This document shows, in pieces, positions 23,238 through 36,150 of a stretch of 64,000 nt of DNA. A model generated the notes under the pieces. It had not been told where the DNA came from. It saw nothing but the letters and a program-made list of their open reading frames with translations, and searched no databases. Source of the stretch: Podocnemis expansa. Taxonomy: Eukaryota; Chordata; Testudines; Podocnemididae. The position numbers and the translations under genes are program-made. The first letter of the stretch is position 1; every line of letters starts with the position of its first letter. The DNA lies in NCBI GenBank assembly GCA_007922195.1, contig ML682005.1:27515183-27579182 (forward strand), written 5' to 3'.

Positions 23238-24051
23238 TGTGATGGGGTAGATACATGCTGCACTAGAGCAGCCCTTTATAGACTAGGGAAGGAGGAAGCC
23301 CTGCCCCTTAGGCCCTGCTGGGCATGCTCAAGCTGCTGCCCAGGCATAAAAAGCTGCAGGTCAGCTCAGTGCAGGCTGACCATTGAAGGAAGAAGATGTA
23401 TGCTGGAGGCTTCTGATCAAGTGCTGTATCAGCCACTGTGGGGAGAATATTCTGACTTCAGCAGGTGCCTGGAGGAGGATTTGCCCTGCAACAAGCATCC
23501 TACAATTAATATCCAGGCATTAGCTGCAACAAGCTTGCCCTGAGGATTTGCAGGGAACTCTTGATGATAACTCAGGGAAGAAGGAACCTGGGGGTCCTGA
23601 AGGGTTGAGCTGTGGGTTGAGGGCTGGATCCCTGCTGACTGGGGGCTATAACTCTGGCTCCTGTAGGGCCCTGGGCTTGGGCTCAGTGGGGCCTGGGCCC
23701 CCTACCTGGGCACTAAACCCATAGATGACACTTCTGTATTAACTCTGTGGCTACTGGGCTATGCTGCTCTGAGAAAAGAGCTGTGTTTGGACTCTGAATA
23801 AGGACTCTGGGGCTACTAAGCTGTGCTACCCTGAACTGAGGTCAGTGTACAGACTGTATGTAGAGACTCTGGCTGCTAAGCCATGCTACCCTGAACTGAG
23901 AGCTGTGTCTAGAGACTGAGGCTGTTAGGCCATACTGCTCTACTAAAGACAGGGTGCTAGTGAGGATACTTGGTGTTAAGGAGGTCATGGGGGCCCTCTC
24001 CCTGCACATGGACCAGACATTTGCTGCACTGGGGGAGCTTGCCCCATGACA
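23238..24051 (+). repeat. Solo LTR with 5-bp target duplication
   Basis: 814-bp sequence beginning TGTGATGGGG and ending CCCCATGACA, so its ends are inverted repeats with one mismatch and follow the TG...CA rule. A perfect 5-bp duplication GTCCC flanks it (23233-23237 and 24052-24056). A TATA-like 'cataaaaag' lies near 23345. There is no internal domain on either side in the right place, so it is a solo LTR left by recombination. It sits within the older minus-strand retroelement, just upstream of that element's polypurine tract. Inferred family: Gypsy-like or endogenous retroviral; not decided from the LTR alone. Confidence 0.88.
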
Positions 24052-24744
24052 GTCCCTATGAGAATGACTATGATTTTCCTTTGGAGGGGGTTCTCAGCCT
24101 CCCTTTAGTGGGGCTCACTCATCCCACACTCACAGTAATTGACATTCTGTAGGTGGTGGTTGCACCCATAACTCTATGCTGCCCACTGGCCTTCATATCA
24201 GTTATGGCCCCATAGACAACCCTAGCCACCACCTCCCAAGCTTCCTGGCTGGGGCTCCTGGATTACCTCCACTTCCCGTCAGATAAGGTCTGGGGTGTAC
24301 CCCCTTAGGGATCTCAGGGAGGAGCTCCCTCAGGCCCTCCTTCATTTGGTGGCCAGGTCTAGGTCCTTTCCCTGTATTCCCCTTCATACTTTCTATCCCT
24401 TTGCCTTCTGGTTTAATGGGCACCTCCCTTCCTTCTGTCTCAGCTCTGTCTAGGGATTTCTTTCTTATCAGGGTCTTTTGCCCCTGGAGTTCTTGTGCCC
24501 CCTCTTAGGGAAGTCCTGTATGGTTTCTTGCTCCATCAACTTTCCTTTTGCAGGAGCATTTCCAGTGGGCTCCCACAGCCATTGAATAGAGCAGTCCCTC
24601 CATCACCATGACTCTTTTCCACTGGAACTATCCCTGAACTTTCAGGGGCACCTGGACCATAGAATACCACTGCACATCTCCATGGACACAAGCTAAGTCC
24701 AGCTCAGTTGTTGGGACCACCCTGTGCAGCTTCATCAGTCCCCC

Positions 24745-24990
24745 GCCAGACAAGGGTACAGATGGAGGCTGCATCTACTACACCCCTCCAGGATGTCCTT
24801 CCCACTCTCACAGGTATGGTGGTCATTTTTTCTGGCCTCTCCCCTCCCTTTCATGTTAGTCCAGCCACAAAACTCAGCCAGTCCACAATAAGCATGTGAG
24901 CAGTCCTGCTTCTTATGCCCAGGTTGTCCACACTGCCAGCATATGACCCCTTATGTCCCTATCCCGACTATCCTCCCCTTTTGTTTTTGT
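24745..24990 (-). pseudogene. Gag zinc knuckle and protease-like remnant of an LTR retroelement
   Basis: On the minus strand a CCHC zinc knuckle with spacing CX2CX4HX4C is readable at 24941-24900, the nucleocapsid RNA-binding motif of Gag. About 110 bases further on the same strand a protease-like block is visible (RGVV-DAA-SICTLV, about 24830-24740); the catalytic D-S/T-G triad is D-A-A here. The region upstream (25090-24990) has weak Gag-like sequence with stops. Very little polymerase-coding length fits between this and the polypurine tract at 23198 once the nested solo LTR is subtracted, so most of pol is gone. A dead relic; Gypsy or ERV origin is undecided. Confidence 0.65.
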
Positions 24991-25089
24991 CAGAGATTCT
25001 GTAGGTTTCCCTCAGCCTCTGATTTCTATAGAGCTGACCCACCTTCCTGGAAACATTTGCCTCTAAATATTCCTCAGTAAATCTCACAG

Positions 25090-26150
25090 CTAAACTCAAC
25101 CACATGTCATCACCTGGAAATGAGCTTTAACTTCTGATAAAGTAACCTGGAACTTTCACTGGAAGATGGATTTTTGCCCAGTAAGCTAAAAAATAAGGAC
25201 TTTGTTTATATCATGGTCAGCTGAGTTAGAAGTCAAGCACAAGAATATAATAAAGCATGCAAGATGTTACTCCCACAAAATACTTCTGCCATATTGATTA
25301 ACCTGTAGTCACAATTCTGTATTGGGCTAATAATCAGTTCACATTGTCTTATAAACTCAGAAGAATACTATTTCTTCAAGTTTGTTATGCACAGAGATGC
25401 ACTTCATGGAAGCACCCCTACTCAGGAAAGCACTAAGTATATACTTAATTTGAAGAATGCTTGTGAGCCCTGTTTGAATGAAGATGAACTTAAGCATGAA
25501 TTAAAGTGCTTTCTTGAAAGAAGACCTAAATGCACATGACTTCATCTCCTCCTAACAATCCTTCTGCTGCTCATCTGAAGGCATGCCATTAAATTGGCAT
25601 TGTAACGTTCAGAACTGTTTATGCATATGGCATCTATCTTATTTCTGTAAATTGAGGTTGACACATACCCAGGTAGAATCAACAGCTATATCATCTCATC
25701 CTTCTTATCTTGGTACCTCAGAACTCAAATGCAGGGTTTTAAGCTGCCTGAAAAGAACAAATATTTCTTTGTCTCCAAAATGGACCAGTTCTGAGATGCA
25801 GGGTCAGGGATCAGTGCTGCCCAAATGGGTAAAAACCTTAGTGGAAAATATGGCTACAGCCTGCCAATTAAGAACAGATTCAGAGCAATGAAGAGATCTA
25901 GAGCAAGAAATTCCATGGAAATAGGTATTATTTATTTAAAGATAATTCAAAGATCTTACAGAATTATGAGATTCAGAGACTGAAAAATATCAATTAATAC
26001 ATGTATATCTCAGTGGGCATTACAGAATGACAGTTTAAAATGGAATACTGCTTTGCTGGGTTACACTTCTTAAAATTACAAAAACAATTACAGACTTATC
26101 AGTTAAACATTCATATTAAAACATCCTAAAGAAAAACCTAAACACTTAAA
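25090..26150. other. Gene-free stretch
   Basis: No supported gene. Possibly some further degraded 5' sequence of the minus-strand retroelement near 25090-25200, but nothing clear. The 102-codon ORF at 25583-25891 has no recognisable domain. Confidence 0.45.
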
Positions 26151-26944
26151 CTATGACATTCCACAAGTGGGGGCCAGTCACTTACAGAATGGGGAGATCT
26201 TGGCTCTTAAACCTATTTCCTTCTTATAATACAATGAGGGCTTCTTACCATAAGCTTTTCCCACTGGTTTACCTAGCATCACAAGCTGCTTTTGTACGGA
26301 TCGGGTCCCTGTCTGCAGTTAGTGCTTATAAGTGGCTTATTAGTTTCTAACCACAGTTTTTAATTTAGGACCCTAGCCAGTGATCTTTGGTCTCCTTATC
26401 CTTCCTGGGGTCTCTTTTTCCCTTACCACAATCCAATGTAATCTCTACATTTGGTCTACGCTCTCTTTCTTGGTCTCTCTCTCACTCTTTCACCTAGTCG
26501 CTCCACCACAGCTCTCCTCAGCGACTGACAAGATGGTGGCTCCACAGGGTCACTATGCCTCTGAAGGTTCTATGAGGGGCCCGGCTGCAGTTACCACTTC
26601 GTGTCTCTGTTGCACAGGATAGTCTGTGCTTGTGGGCTTGGAGATGGTCTTACAGTGTGAGTGCAGAGTGAGAGCTTCAGGAGTCTGGACCTTAAGGTGG
26701 GACTCAGTTAGCCACATGACTCAGATCCTTTAGCTTCTGGGGCTTCCTTAGAAGCATGCACCTTGTGGGACTCAGTTAGCTGAATGGTGCAGCCTCTTTG
26801 GAATGAGACCTTCATGCAACCTGTGCCAGAGATGGTGAAACACGAAATCCCCCAACTGGGAAGGAGTCCCAGTTGTATCCTCTGGAAGAGAGCAGAGCTC
26901 GGAGGTCAGGACAAACTTGATGTATGTCCTTTGTATGCATGAAT

Positions 26945-27262
26945 GTTAGCCAGAACTTTTGAGCAGAACTCAAGGCTACCAGTTGAGCCTGATGCTAGGG
27001 TAGCCTTTAGGGAGACAATACCATCACGCAGCAGATGTGTGCAAGAATGTTACCCAGGACTTTTGAGCAGAGCTCAAGGCCATCAGTTGAGTCTGACGCT
27101 AGGGTACCCTTTCAGATGGAAACCAAGACTCTGAGTACTAAGGCAGGACTCAGTTAGCTGCATTGCCCAGGCACTCAGTGTACCCTCAAGAGTATTTTGC
27201 ATCCAGGACTTTATTGAGCAAGTGCTCAAGGCCACTGAGTTAAGCCCAATGCTAGGATGTCC
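26945..27262. repeat. Three diverged tandem units
   Basis: A roughly 60-bp segment (starting 'cagaacttttgagcagaactcaaggc' and ending 'gatgctagggta') occurs at about 26945-27003, 27051-27108 and 27203-27262, with decreasing similarity. A companion motif 'gggactcagttagc' appears near 26699, 26768 and 27145. The first period is about 106 bp; the third unit is offset by an insertion. It lies inside the LTR-like block. Confidence 0.65.
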
Positions 27263-27405
27263 TCATCAACCACCAGAGATGTAGTCACTCTCTCTGGGGT
27301 TGGCTGAGAGTAAGACTCCTAGTGCAATAGGAACCAATGCCACAAGGTCTTTCGGCACACATTAGGAGTGGGAGAGATCTCTGAAATTCTGCTGTAAGTT
27401 CTGCT

Positions 27406-27414
27406 CCTTTTATA
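27406..27414 (-). promoter_or_regulatory. TATA box of candidate LTR
   Basis: TATAAAAGG on the minus strand, with CCAAT-like motifs 45-75 bases upstream. It fits a U3 promoter, but the LTR boundaries are unproven. Confidence 0.4.
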
Positions 27415-27680
27415 CACTCCAAACACTTACTCACATCCCCTTGACCAATCACAAAGAGAATTATTTCATCTTTAACCAACCACAAAAAGGTTGATTTCAT
27501 CCTTTTACCCTTACTCAGAGCTGGCTTTGATCAGCCACCTGTGAGGGGAGATCAAAAGTGTGAATGGATGGCTAGGAAGTGGGAGGAGAACTAGGAATAT
27601 CTGATGGGAGGGGGACATGAGAGAGGTCAAAAGTTTAAAACCCTCTATCATCTGGGCTTATAAGGACCAAACAATATATC

Positions 27681-28754
27681 TTTTAGGTTTACCCTTGTTA
27701 GTCAAATGATATATTTCTTATTCAGATGGAGGGAGATCATATTTAGCTTACTGACTGCACTTGAATACTGAAACATTTGTGGATAATACTTATTGCTAAG
27801 TAAAGCAGTAGCAATTGTATATGTTATACTATATTTTTTCTTATTCTAATGAAGATTTTTACCAGATTGCCTTATGCTATTCCCTACTCCTATGTTCCTT
27901 TGTTAAATTAGATTTACTCTGATACTGAAGAGGTGGCAAAAATCTCAAACTACAATCTGGGGTTCACTTTAGTAGCTTTACTGATGCAGACACCACTCCT
28001 GATCCTGAACTAAGTAGCCTTCAATATGCAAGTCATTCCCAACTATATTGTATGAGTGTAGCAGCCACTCTTGAATCACACTGTACCAGTGCATTCATAG
28101 TTCCAGAAATGTCTTATAGTACCCAGCTTTCTCCTGGACAATACAATCTCACATAAAGTCCATCATTGTACTAAGAAATGAGATGCAGAAATGCTCTTAT
28201 CCTAAATTAAGTTTCCCATATGCTTCAATTCAAGCACAGTGGTTTAGATAAAACAAGTGTATTAACTACAGAAAGATGGATTTTAAGTGGATACAAAAAT
28301 CAGAATCCTTTATAAGACAAAGGTAAAACATAATTAATACCTACATTTAACCAATTAGGGTAAATTCAATGCCAAGTTTTTCTCACCATGTTTCAGCAGT
28401 TCTACTGGATGAACTTCTTTCAGTCAGGATCCATCCCCCACTCAGATACTTTCTCTTTGGATCTTCAGATGTTCTGCATGCTGTGAGCAGAGAGAAAAGG
28501 AGAAATTCAGGGGGTGTCCCCCCTTTCTTTTCATAGTTCTCCCACTTGGAGAAATGTCTCAAAGGAGGGAGAGAAGGGTACCAGGCAGTCTTCCTGGACA
28601 GGAATTCAATGCTGTTTGTCTGTTAAGATGTAGGTTTTCACCCTTGTCCCTTTTCCTGCCAATGAATATCTGATTAGGAGGTGATGCCCATTTTATCTTG
28701 TTTACACCTTACTCTTTTTCTCTGAGGAACTGGTTTAGCTTGCAGTGTGTTTTA
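27681..28754. other. Gene-free stretch
   Basis: I see no gene or recognisable mobile element here. AT-rich with a short C/T-rich segment near 28520. Confidence 0.5.
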
Positions 28755-29038
28755 GGCCTTGTCTACACTGCTGGTGGCTGTCAACAGGAAGTATACATGC
28801 TATGGAGGGCAGTGTGTGTATCTCCTATCAACTTACTTACTGTGGCATCTTCACTATGTTGTGCTGTCAGAAAAAGCTCTCTGGCTGTCCCAACCTTATG
28901 CTTTTCATGAGGGTGGATTCACAGCATCAACCACATAGCACTTCCAGGACTGATTGGACAAGTCTCCACTGCTTGCTCAATTAATCCCATGGAATCAATC
29001 ATGCAGAACAAATACAGCCCCGGCAGCACAGACATACC
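28755..29038. mobile_element. Possible Harbinger-type MITE, copy 4
   Basis: The left end GGCCTTGTCTACACTGCTGG and right end (reverse complement) GGTATGTCTGTGCTGCCGGG resemble each other and the GGCTATGTCTACAC termini. TTA precedes it but ATG follows, so there is no duplication support. About 284 bp. Confidence 0.4.
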
Positions 29039-29769
29039 ATGCACATTATAACTTTATACAGTACTGCCACATATTTTCTAAGGACAATATTAATCACCAA
29101 ATTATGAGTTTTCAGTGGATACTTTACAAGACATACTTTGAACAGAAATTATTGAAATAATATGCGAGGGCTGAATACAGGGGTACAGACTACCACAAGG
29201 GTCAGTCACAATTATTGTCCCACTGCAGAATTTAAGTCAATGTTTACATTTTCCTAAGATGTAAATTATTAGCATGTTGAAATTTACTAATACCACTACT
29301 TTACATTGACACAACCTAATTTTCAAAGTACTTCAGAACCAGGTGAGATTAAATTGCATTTACATTGGTGCACAGACAGTTTAAGCCCAGAGTTTTGTTT
29401 AGTGCCCTAAAACTGCATATTGTTTGACTTAGAATGGCTTAGTTCTCATGCTGGTGCATGGGACTGATCCTGTGGCAAAGCACTGCAAATAGAAGCAACC
29501 AATAGGATACTTCCCTGCTCCTCATCCCATGAAAGCCTCTCTGTAGGTAGACTTATGCTTTGGGTCTCCACATGCTGGAAGTGAGTGGGCCAATGGGACT
29601 GTAGCTGCATTAAGCCTCTCAGCAATTTTTAAGCATCAGATCATTTGGCAGTTTTGAATTAACTGCCAAAAACTCTTGGCAGAAAGATCTTACCCTATGG
29701 CAACATAGCTTAGTAGAATATGATGGATGAAAAAAAGGAATAAAATTAGGATGCATAAGAAAGGGAAGA

Positions 29770-30170
29770 GGATAAAATATTACATTAGTGCCTCTGTATA
29801 AATGTACAGTGCCTTGTCATCTTGTAGAATGTTCAGTTTTGGTCACCACATATTAAAAAGGACAAAGTGTAGGAAAGTGCAATGACAATGATTAGAAACT
29901 GGTGGGAGAGAAGCTATATACAAGGGACTGAAAAGACTAGGAATACTGAGCTGGAAAAGAACAGGTGCAGGACAGATGTAGAAAAGCATGGAACTGTATT
30001 GAGAGAGCCATTCGTACACCCTATTTGCTTTTGCCTGTAATACAAAACAAGTCTGCATGTTATGAAGTTAAAAGACAAAACAATTTGTAAAAGACCTTGT
30101 GACAGAAAATGTATTTTGCAAAGTATAATTAATCTTATAAAGTTCATTGCCATAGGATGTTAAAATATTT
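29770..30170 (+). mobile_element. Ancient CR1/L2-type LINE fragment
   Basis: 'tgttcagttttggtcaccacatattaaaaaggac' (29830-29863) encodes a VQFWSPHxKKD-like block of CR1-group ORF2, in sense. Further blocks are blurred by indels. The two overlapping minus-strand ORFs here are shadows. Confidence 0.55.
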
Positions 30171-33100
30171 CAGTGAGACAAAACGGGATTAGCAATACAA
30201 ATAAGAACACTATTTATGCTCCATATAGCTAACAAGGACTTTCCATCCACATGGTTTTGGGCATAAAAAGATTACCAGCTGGAGACAGGCAGAGGCCCCC
30301 CCCTCCCGAACTTGCAGGATGGGTCAAATGTATTATGTAGTTTTATATTTTCCTGTAAGCATTCATTACTGAGCACTGCCAATAATCAGCATATCACAGT
30401 AAATCTATTCTGCTGCAACATTTCCCATCTTCCTAACTCTTGTCTTCACCTTGTAGAGGCTTACTCGCTGACTTTGGTTTGTCACAACTGGTTAAAAATC
30501 CCCAGTGGGCCCTCTAGAGATTCTCTGTTTGGAAAACAGGAGCTGAATCAACCACAGACTACAGACTTATAGGAGCAATAGCATGAAGTGTCCTCATCAC
30601 TGGAAGCACCTTCCCAAACTCCAGTTCTTGGAACACAGGGTAGGGATAAACAAGAACTCCAGAACACCAGAGCGGGTGGTAAATCGGAAAAACTGACTCT
30701 GTAGCTTAAGGCAGGGGCATAGCTAGCTCTTGATCTATGGCTCGGCCACTGAAAGTGGAGAGTGGACCTGGCCAAGGGCAGCTTCCAGACACATCACTGG
30801 AAGACACCCTACCCCAGGGAGGGGGAGAAGCATCTCATCTAGCAGTGGCATGAACTTTGCTGCTGTGGCTGCGAGTGGGGTAAAGGCACTAGTGCTGGCA
30901 CTTCTGCCCTGCTTGCAGCTGTTGCTGCTGGGCCCCATAGCTGCAAGTGAAGAAAATGGGAGTAAGGACTGCAGAATTGCAGAGTCTTTAAAAAACAAAA
31001 TACAAAAGTAAACCTCAGTAAGGTAAGAGAGCGTGATTGTTTTTTCCTCCCCCCTCAAGTGTTGACAGTTCATTTATTTTTGCTATAAAGCTCTCTACTT
31101 TTTATACTCCCTTCTTCCTCTGTCCCCTCCCCCCCACCCCCACCCCAGCAACAATTAAGATCTCCCTTGGCTGGAGAGTTTGGAGAGCTTTTGGCTAAAA
31201 AACATAAAGGAAAATAACCCCCAACTGCTTAGGGGATCCCATCCCATCTTTGCAATGGAATCACTAACTATGCATTGGTATTCATTATGAATGATGATCT
31301 CAATATGGAATCAGTTAAATCATGATTATACAGCAACTTCTGTTTTTACATGTCAGAGATGCAAGGACCTAAGGATTTCTTATTTTTACCACCTCAGTTA
31401 GCTACTAACTAAACAGGAGACTTTTGCTGCAGAAAAAAAGAATGCCTTGGTTTAAAATTCAGCTCCTTTGTGAAAGGCTTTTTCCCTCCAGAAGAGCCTC
31501 TGATTGGAAAAGGGCTCTGTTTAAAAACTTGGCAGCTGATCGGAAAGAATAATAGCTTAGACAGAAACTGTGGTAGACTGCTAGTTCCAGATGTATTGGC
31601 AGAAGGCAGAAAGAAGTTAAGAGTGCTAGATATTATTTACGGGAATGTAACCTTTGTTTTCTTTCATGGGGGGGGGGGAGAAAACCTTTCTACTTAGTGA
31701 TAACCAAGTTTAGTGATCAGAGCCCCTCATAAAACAGTAAATTAGATTATACATAGTGTAATTCCTCATCTTCAAAAGGATCTTTAAGTTCACATTAAGA
31801 ACAGCAAATTTAATGTAGGTAGTAATTAATAATCCGGTGAGCATCTAACGCAGTTTTTCCAAACATACAATCATCACACATCATTCAAGTATATAAAAAT
31901 CTCAGGAATGATTTCCAGTCCCATCCATCTTTCTCTAGATATTTATTTGTTCTTAGATATGAAGAAAATATGCACAATTCATTGAACTTTAAAAAGCTCT
32001 TGCTACAGTTTTTAGAGTGGCTAGTGACTTTGTGTACTCAACTGGCAACATTTTAATTTCTCATTAAGGCCTGATTTTCTGCAAGACTGAGCAATTAGCC
32101 TGTGAGAATCGTATCCTTTAGAGGTGTGTCAAGTGCAACATCTTATTCTCTATCAGCTTTTGATTTTAGAAAATGTAAGCCTGTCTATTTATATAAAAAC
32201 TGTAGAGTCTCTATATAAGGACACAATACTTTAGTGGTTTAAAGTACATTATTCATCGATCCCAATGGCTGTTTGAAGAACTGTGTGACATGAATTCCTA
32301 ATGACTAGGCATCTGTATCATAAAACCACCAATACTGCAAGAGGCATTTGCATTCGTAAGTGCAGCTTACAAACCAAGGGATTAAATGGCAGAATACCTA
32401 CTGTCTCACCCCTTGCAGGGTTCCTCAGCATTAGGTGGAGAAAGGACTGTGGCAAAGCAGCTCCTTAAGTTTTACTGGGTAGCAGTCATCTCCCCTAGCT
32501 AAGCAGGCCTTTTGTAACTCTGCCCCTTTAAAGCAAGTCTTCTTTTACTTGGCACCCTCAGTGTCTCTCAGCAGCAGTGTTCTCCAGGGGAGGGGGCTGC
32601 CTGGGTCTCAGTGGGTCAGGCCCTGTTCATCCCACAGAGTGGGTAAATCTGTAACTCTGTGGGGAGCCAGAGCCTAGGCAAAATCTGTGCCTGGCTTTCC
32701 AAGCCAAGGTGCAGCTACAGTGGTGTTGCACTGGAGCTGGGCATCCTCAGTCCTTCTTCACAGGCTGTTGGTTGAGTTTTCTTCTCTCAAGGAAGCAGTA
32801 CTGTTTTCCTGGGTTTGGGGAAAAAAATCTCTTCTCTTGCTCCTGCAAGCCTCTGCTAGCTGCTCTCTCTATTCTCTTCCCCCTTCTCCTGCTTCAAGCA
32901 CAGGTGGGGCTTTTAATAGGGCAGGGGCAGCCTTTGAGCAGCCTCACCTATGTCCAATTAGGCTGCAATCACCCTCCTCTGGCTGCAGAGAAAAGGGCCT
33001 TCATCATTCTGAGGCTTATATATTTGCCCTCAAGCACCCTTTTAACACCCTCTGGCTTGCTTTTGTTACAGGACACCAAAATTTTTTAGCTTCCAGGGGT

Positions 33101-34167
33101 CTCAATCCAGTACTTTCTAAAAATACAAACTGCCATTCTGAAGGTGGGGGGCGGGCACTCATTTTTAATTATATGAGGTACATAACAATTCCACTGCAGC
33201 TGCCTCTGGGAAAAACACAGTGAAGTGTAATTTGCTGCTGCTCCTGTTCTCAGCTACTAGGGACTACTTTCCACAACAAATGTGTTAGGTGACAAGGGCA
33301 TGAGTAAATCATTTTCTCTTGTGCCTGTGACATGAGACTTTATGAAAAAGGCCTATAATGACCTGACTCTCAATTGGAAGAGAGACAGAAAGATGGAGCA
33401 AAGATGACTTTAAGCCACTGCTGAGCTTCTCATATTCTGGGACTGTACAGGGATCTGCCTGAAATCATAGTGTAAATTAGAGCAACCTCAGTGTTACTGT
33501 ATTCTTTCCCTTGTTTCTCCTTTAACCCTTATTTAGAGCTCTACACCAGGGAAACCTACATAGAATAATCTACTGGCCCAGGCCATTAACTAGTACAGCA
33601 ATAGTTAATTCTGATCTCAAACTTCTTTTACTGGAATGTGCTTAACATTTTGGAAACATGCTTGTTATTCTGATAATAAACTTGATAACATAACAAAAGG
33701 AGAACTCCTGGTTAAATGCTAGACTAAGTCTTGCTGCTGACTTTATAGTAAGATAGTCTTTTAACAAAGCCTATAATGCCTGAATTATGTGGTACAAATA
33801 ATAATTCATGTTACAAAAAGATAGAATACAACAAGTGTCTAATAAGTCAGCAGGCACAAAATGTCATAGTGATTATGTAATACAAAAGCCTTAATTGTAG
33901 GGTGCAGGCTTACATTTATTGATCCAGTTTTTTCAAAGGATGTAGGACACTTAGGTAAATTCATATAATCTACTTTTGTATTTAATTTTTTTTGTATGTA
34001 CTTTTTGTAATTGCTCAGGATCCAAAAATAAAAAGGCTATTGTTTGAATTCAAGGTCTGGTATTTTTGTAAATGGGGAAAAGAAATGCAGTTCTATGCTT
34101 TACGTTCAGAAAGTTTGCTTGATTAGTATCAAGAGCTACCTCATACATCAAATGCAGTAGAGAAAGT
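30171..34167. other. Gene-free stretch with some GC-rich patches
   Basis: No supported gene. 'caggggcatagctagctc' at 30713 resembles a hAT left end, but no partner was found. Homopolymer-rich C runs lie near 31126-31148 and a G run near 31669-31679. 32400-33130 is GC-richer and could be an LTR or other repeat; its ORF (32687-33223, 178 codons) lacks any domain I recognise. Confidence 0.45.
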
Positions 34168-34175
34168 CAGAATAG

Positions 34176-34345
34176 TAGTGGTGTAACAACAGGAGGCAGG
34201 GGAGGTTGTGGAGCTAAGCCCCTTGGTGCCAGGCTGCAGGGGAGTGCTGTAAGGTGTGGAGTGGTGTGGGGCACCCAAGGGACCACAAATGTGGGCTTGG
34301 CCCCCCAGGCACCAGTGGGTGCTGAAGACCCCCGCTACACCACTG
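34176..34345. mobile_element. Short hAT MITE with perfect TSD
   Basis: 170-bp element with ends TAGTGGTGTAAC (left) and CAGTGGTGTAGC (right, reverse complement). The perfect 8-bp duplication is CAGAATAG at 34168-34175 and 34346-34353. The GC-rich interior has no ORF. Terminal form and duplication length identify it as hAT. Confidence 0.9.
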
Positions 34346-34353
34346 CAGAATAG

Positions 34354-36039
34354 ATATAAATAAATGTGCTTGGGTGAATTAGATTTTTAGTTTTTCATAC
34401 TTAGATGGATAATTTCTGTTATTTTTAATCATTTCTTATGAATGACAGTTGCACAAAATTATGGGTTAAGCATTTTTTATCAATTTAAATGTTCATAATT
34501 GCAGGAATGTATGGGGGGCATCAGACAATTATTTATGACAGTAGACATCAACATTCAAAAATTTAAAGATTCAACTGGAAAAACACAAATTGTCAGCATC
34601 ACATGTCAAAATACACAAAGTAAATATCCTTAGATCTGAGTGCTAGATTATCAAGCATTTTTCTTACTTTGTCTAGCTGTACTTTTAGATTTTCAAAGGA
34701 AATACTTTTCATTGGTTTTGTGCATGGTGAAATTTATATTTACGAACATTTACATATAAAAATCAAAGCCTACCAAGTCTTTAAATACACAAGAAATCAG
34801 GAAAACTTGTTTCTCTGGACTGCTGAGTTCCTTGCAGGATCATCTTTCTTAACTCTGCATGACAGACCAGTGAGCAATTCAGCCAAGATTTTTAAACATG
34901 GGTGCCTAAAATTAGACAACTAAATAAATGGCTTGATTATCAGAGGTACTGTTTAGCCATAAGTTCCATGAAGACTTCTGACAAAGTGAGTTTCTTTCTT
35001 GCTTTTTCTCAGAATGTTGATAGTTTTGTCCCAAATTTGTTGGATTTCCCAGGACCTTTTCAAGAAATTTTCTCTTGCAACTTTTGTTTTGCAAAACATT
35101 TCTTGCCTTTGCCATCTCAGGAATCAGAAGTTATCATTCTGCAATATTTGGACCTAATACTCTGCTGTGGTTATTTTAAAGTGGCTAAGGAGATTTTGGT
35201 GACAATCTTTTATTTTTCCTGCTGTCATGTAGGCACCTACTTATGAGTGGTGAGCTGGTGCTTCCATTTTGGTCTCCACTTTACCTTTAAAAACTAACAC
35301 AAAAGGCTACCTCTTGTGCAGGACACTATTTCTAAATGTGTGATGCACTGGGAGGGAAAGGGTGATATAGTAATGGTTTAGAGTAATAATTCAGAGACTG
35401 AAACACAGCCAGGATGATGCATTTGCCTATTATAAAATTCAAGCTTTGCTGCCCCTTCCCTGTCCCTGAACATTCTATTTTCCATGACTGATCAAAGGTT
35501 GAGAGCCAAGATATATGCAATGCTTTAAAATATTTATTAAAACCTAGGAGCTGTATCTTCTTGTAACTGCCATTTTGCCTAACTATTATAAACTACCTAA
35601 GAGTATTCTGCAAATGACTGTACTTCTTCCACGAGGCATTTCATGGACAACCAAATCAGCCTTTAATAGATACTTCCTTTAAAAAGAACAAAAACACCAT
35701 CATCCATGTGCTTAATAGTTTAGCCTTTGGCTATATATAATTGTATAAAAATTACAGATAATTAAACTTGTAGAAAGTCAAGCATTCAAAAAGTAGAAAA
35801 TGCAGAATTACTGTTGTATGTCCAACCTTGGTTTGTCTCCTTTGAGTGTATGCATTGTGATATTGCCCTTTATTACACAATCACAAACTATTTTTTTCTA
35901 GAAGACCCCTTTCTCATTCAGTACACAGGCTAGATGTGACCACTGAATGAATAGATAAGTCTTATGTACTGCACATAATCAAAATCTTACACTGAATATA
36001 GAACTATTCATTTCTTCGTTGGGTTTTCTATGGTGCTCA
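34354..36039. other. Gene-free AT-rich stretch
   Basis: No supported gene or repeat family. ORFs up to 114 codons (34902-35246) show no domain. Confidence 0.5.
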
Positions 36040-36150
36040 TTGCTATAGCATCTGAGTGCTTCACAAACCTTAATGAATTTATCTTCACATTCTGCGAGGC
36101 AAGGTAACAATATCTCATTTTGCAGATGGGGACCTGAGAAACAGTAGGAA
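36040..36150 (-). mobile_element. MIR SINE fragment (antisense)
   Basis: 'gagtgcttcacaaaccttaatgaatttatcttcaca' and 'ctcattttgcagatggggacctgagaaac' match the reverse complement of the MIR 3' part and core. Diverged, ancient. Confidence 0.65.

Larger units (their letters stand above)
26150..27680 (-). repeat. Probable LTR-type repeat block, minus strand
   Basis: On the minus strand, CCAAT-like motifs (reverse complements in 27455-27485) precede a TATA box at 27406-27414, followed by moderately GC-rich sequence with internal repeats. A TG start is possible at 27672 (TGTTTGGTCC). I could not establish the other end or a target duplication, so the call is tentative. No coding domain is seen. Confidence 0.4.

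Noticed and set aside
30713..31011. hAT element and 93-codon ORF with a leader-like hydrophobic stretch
   Set aside because: Only a left end-like motif was found and no right end or duplication; the ORF has no recognisable domain or splice context.
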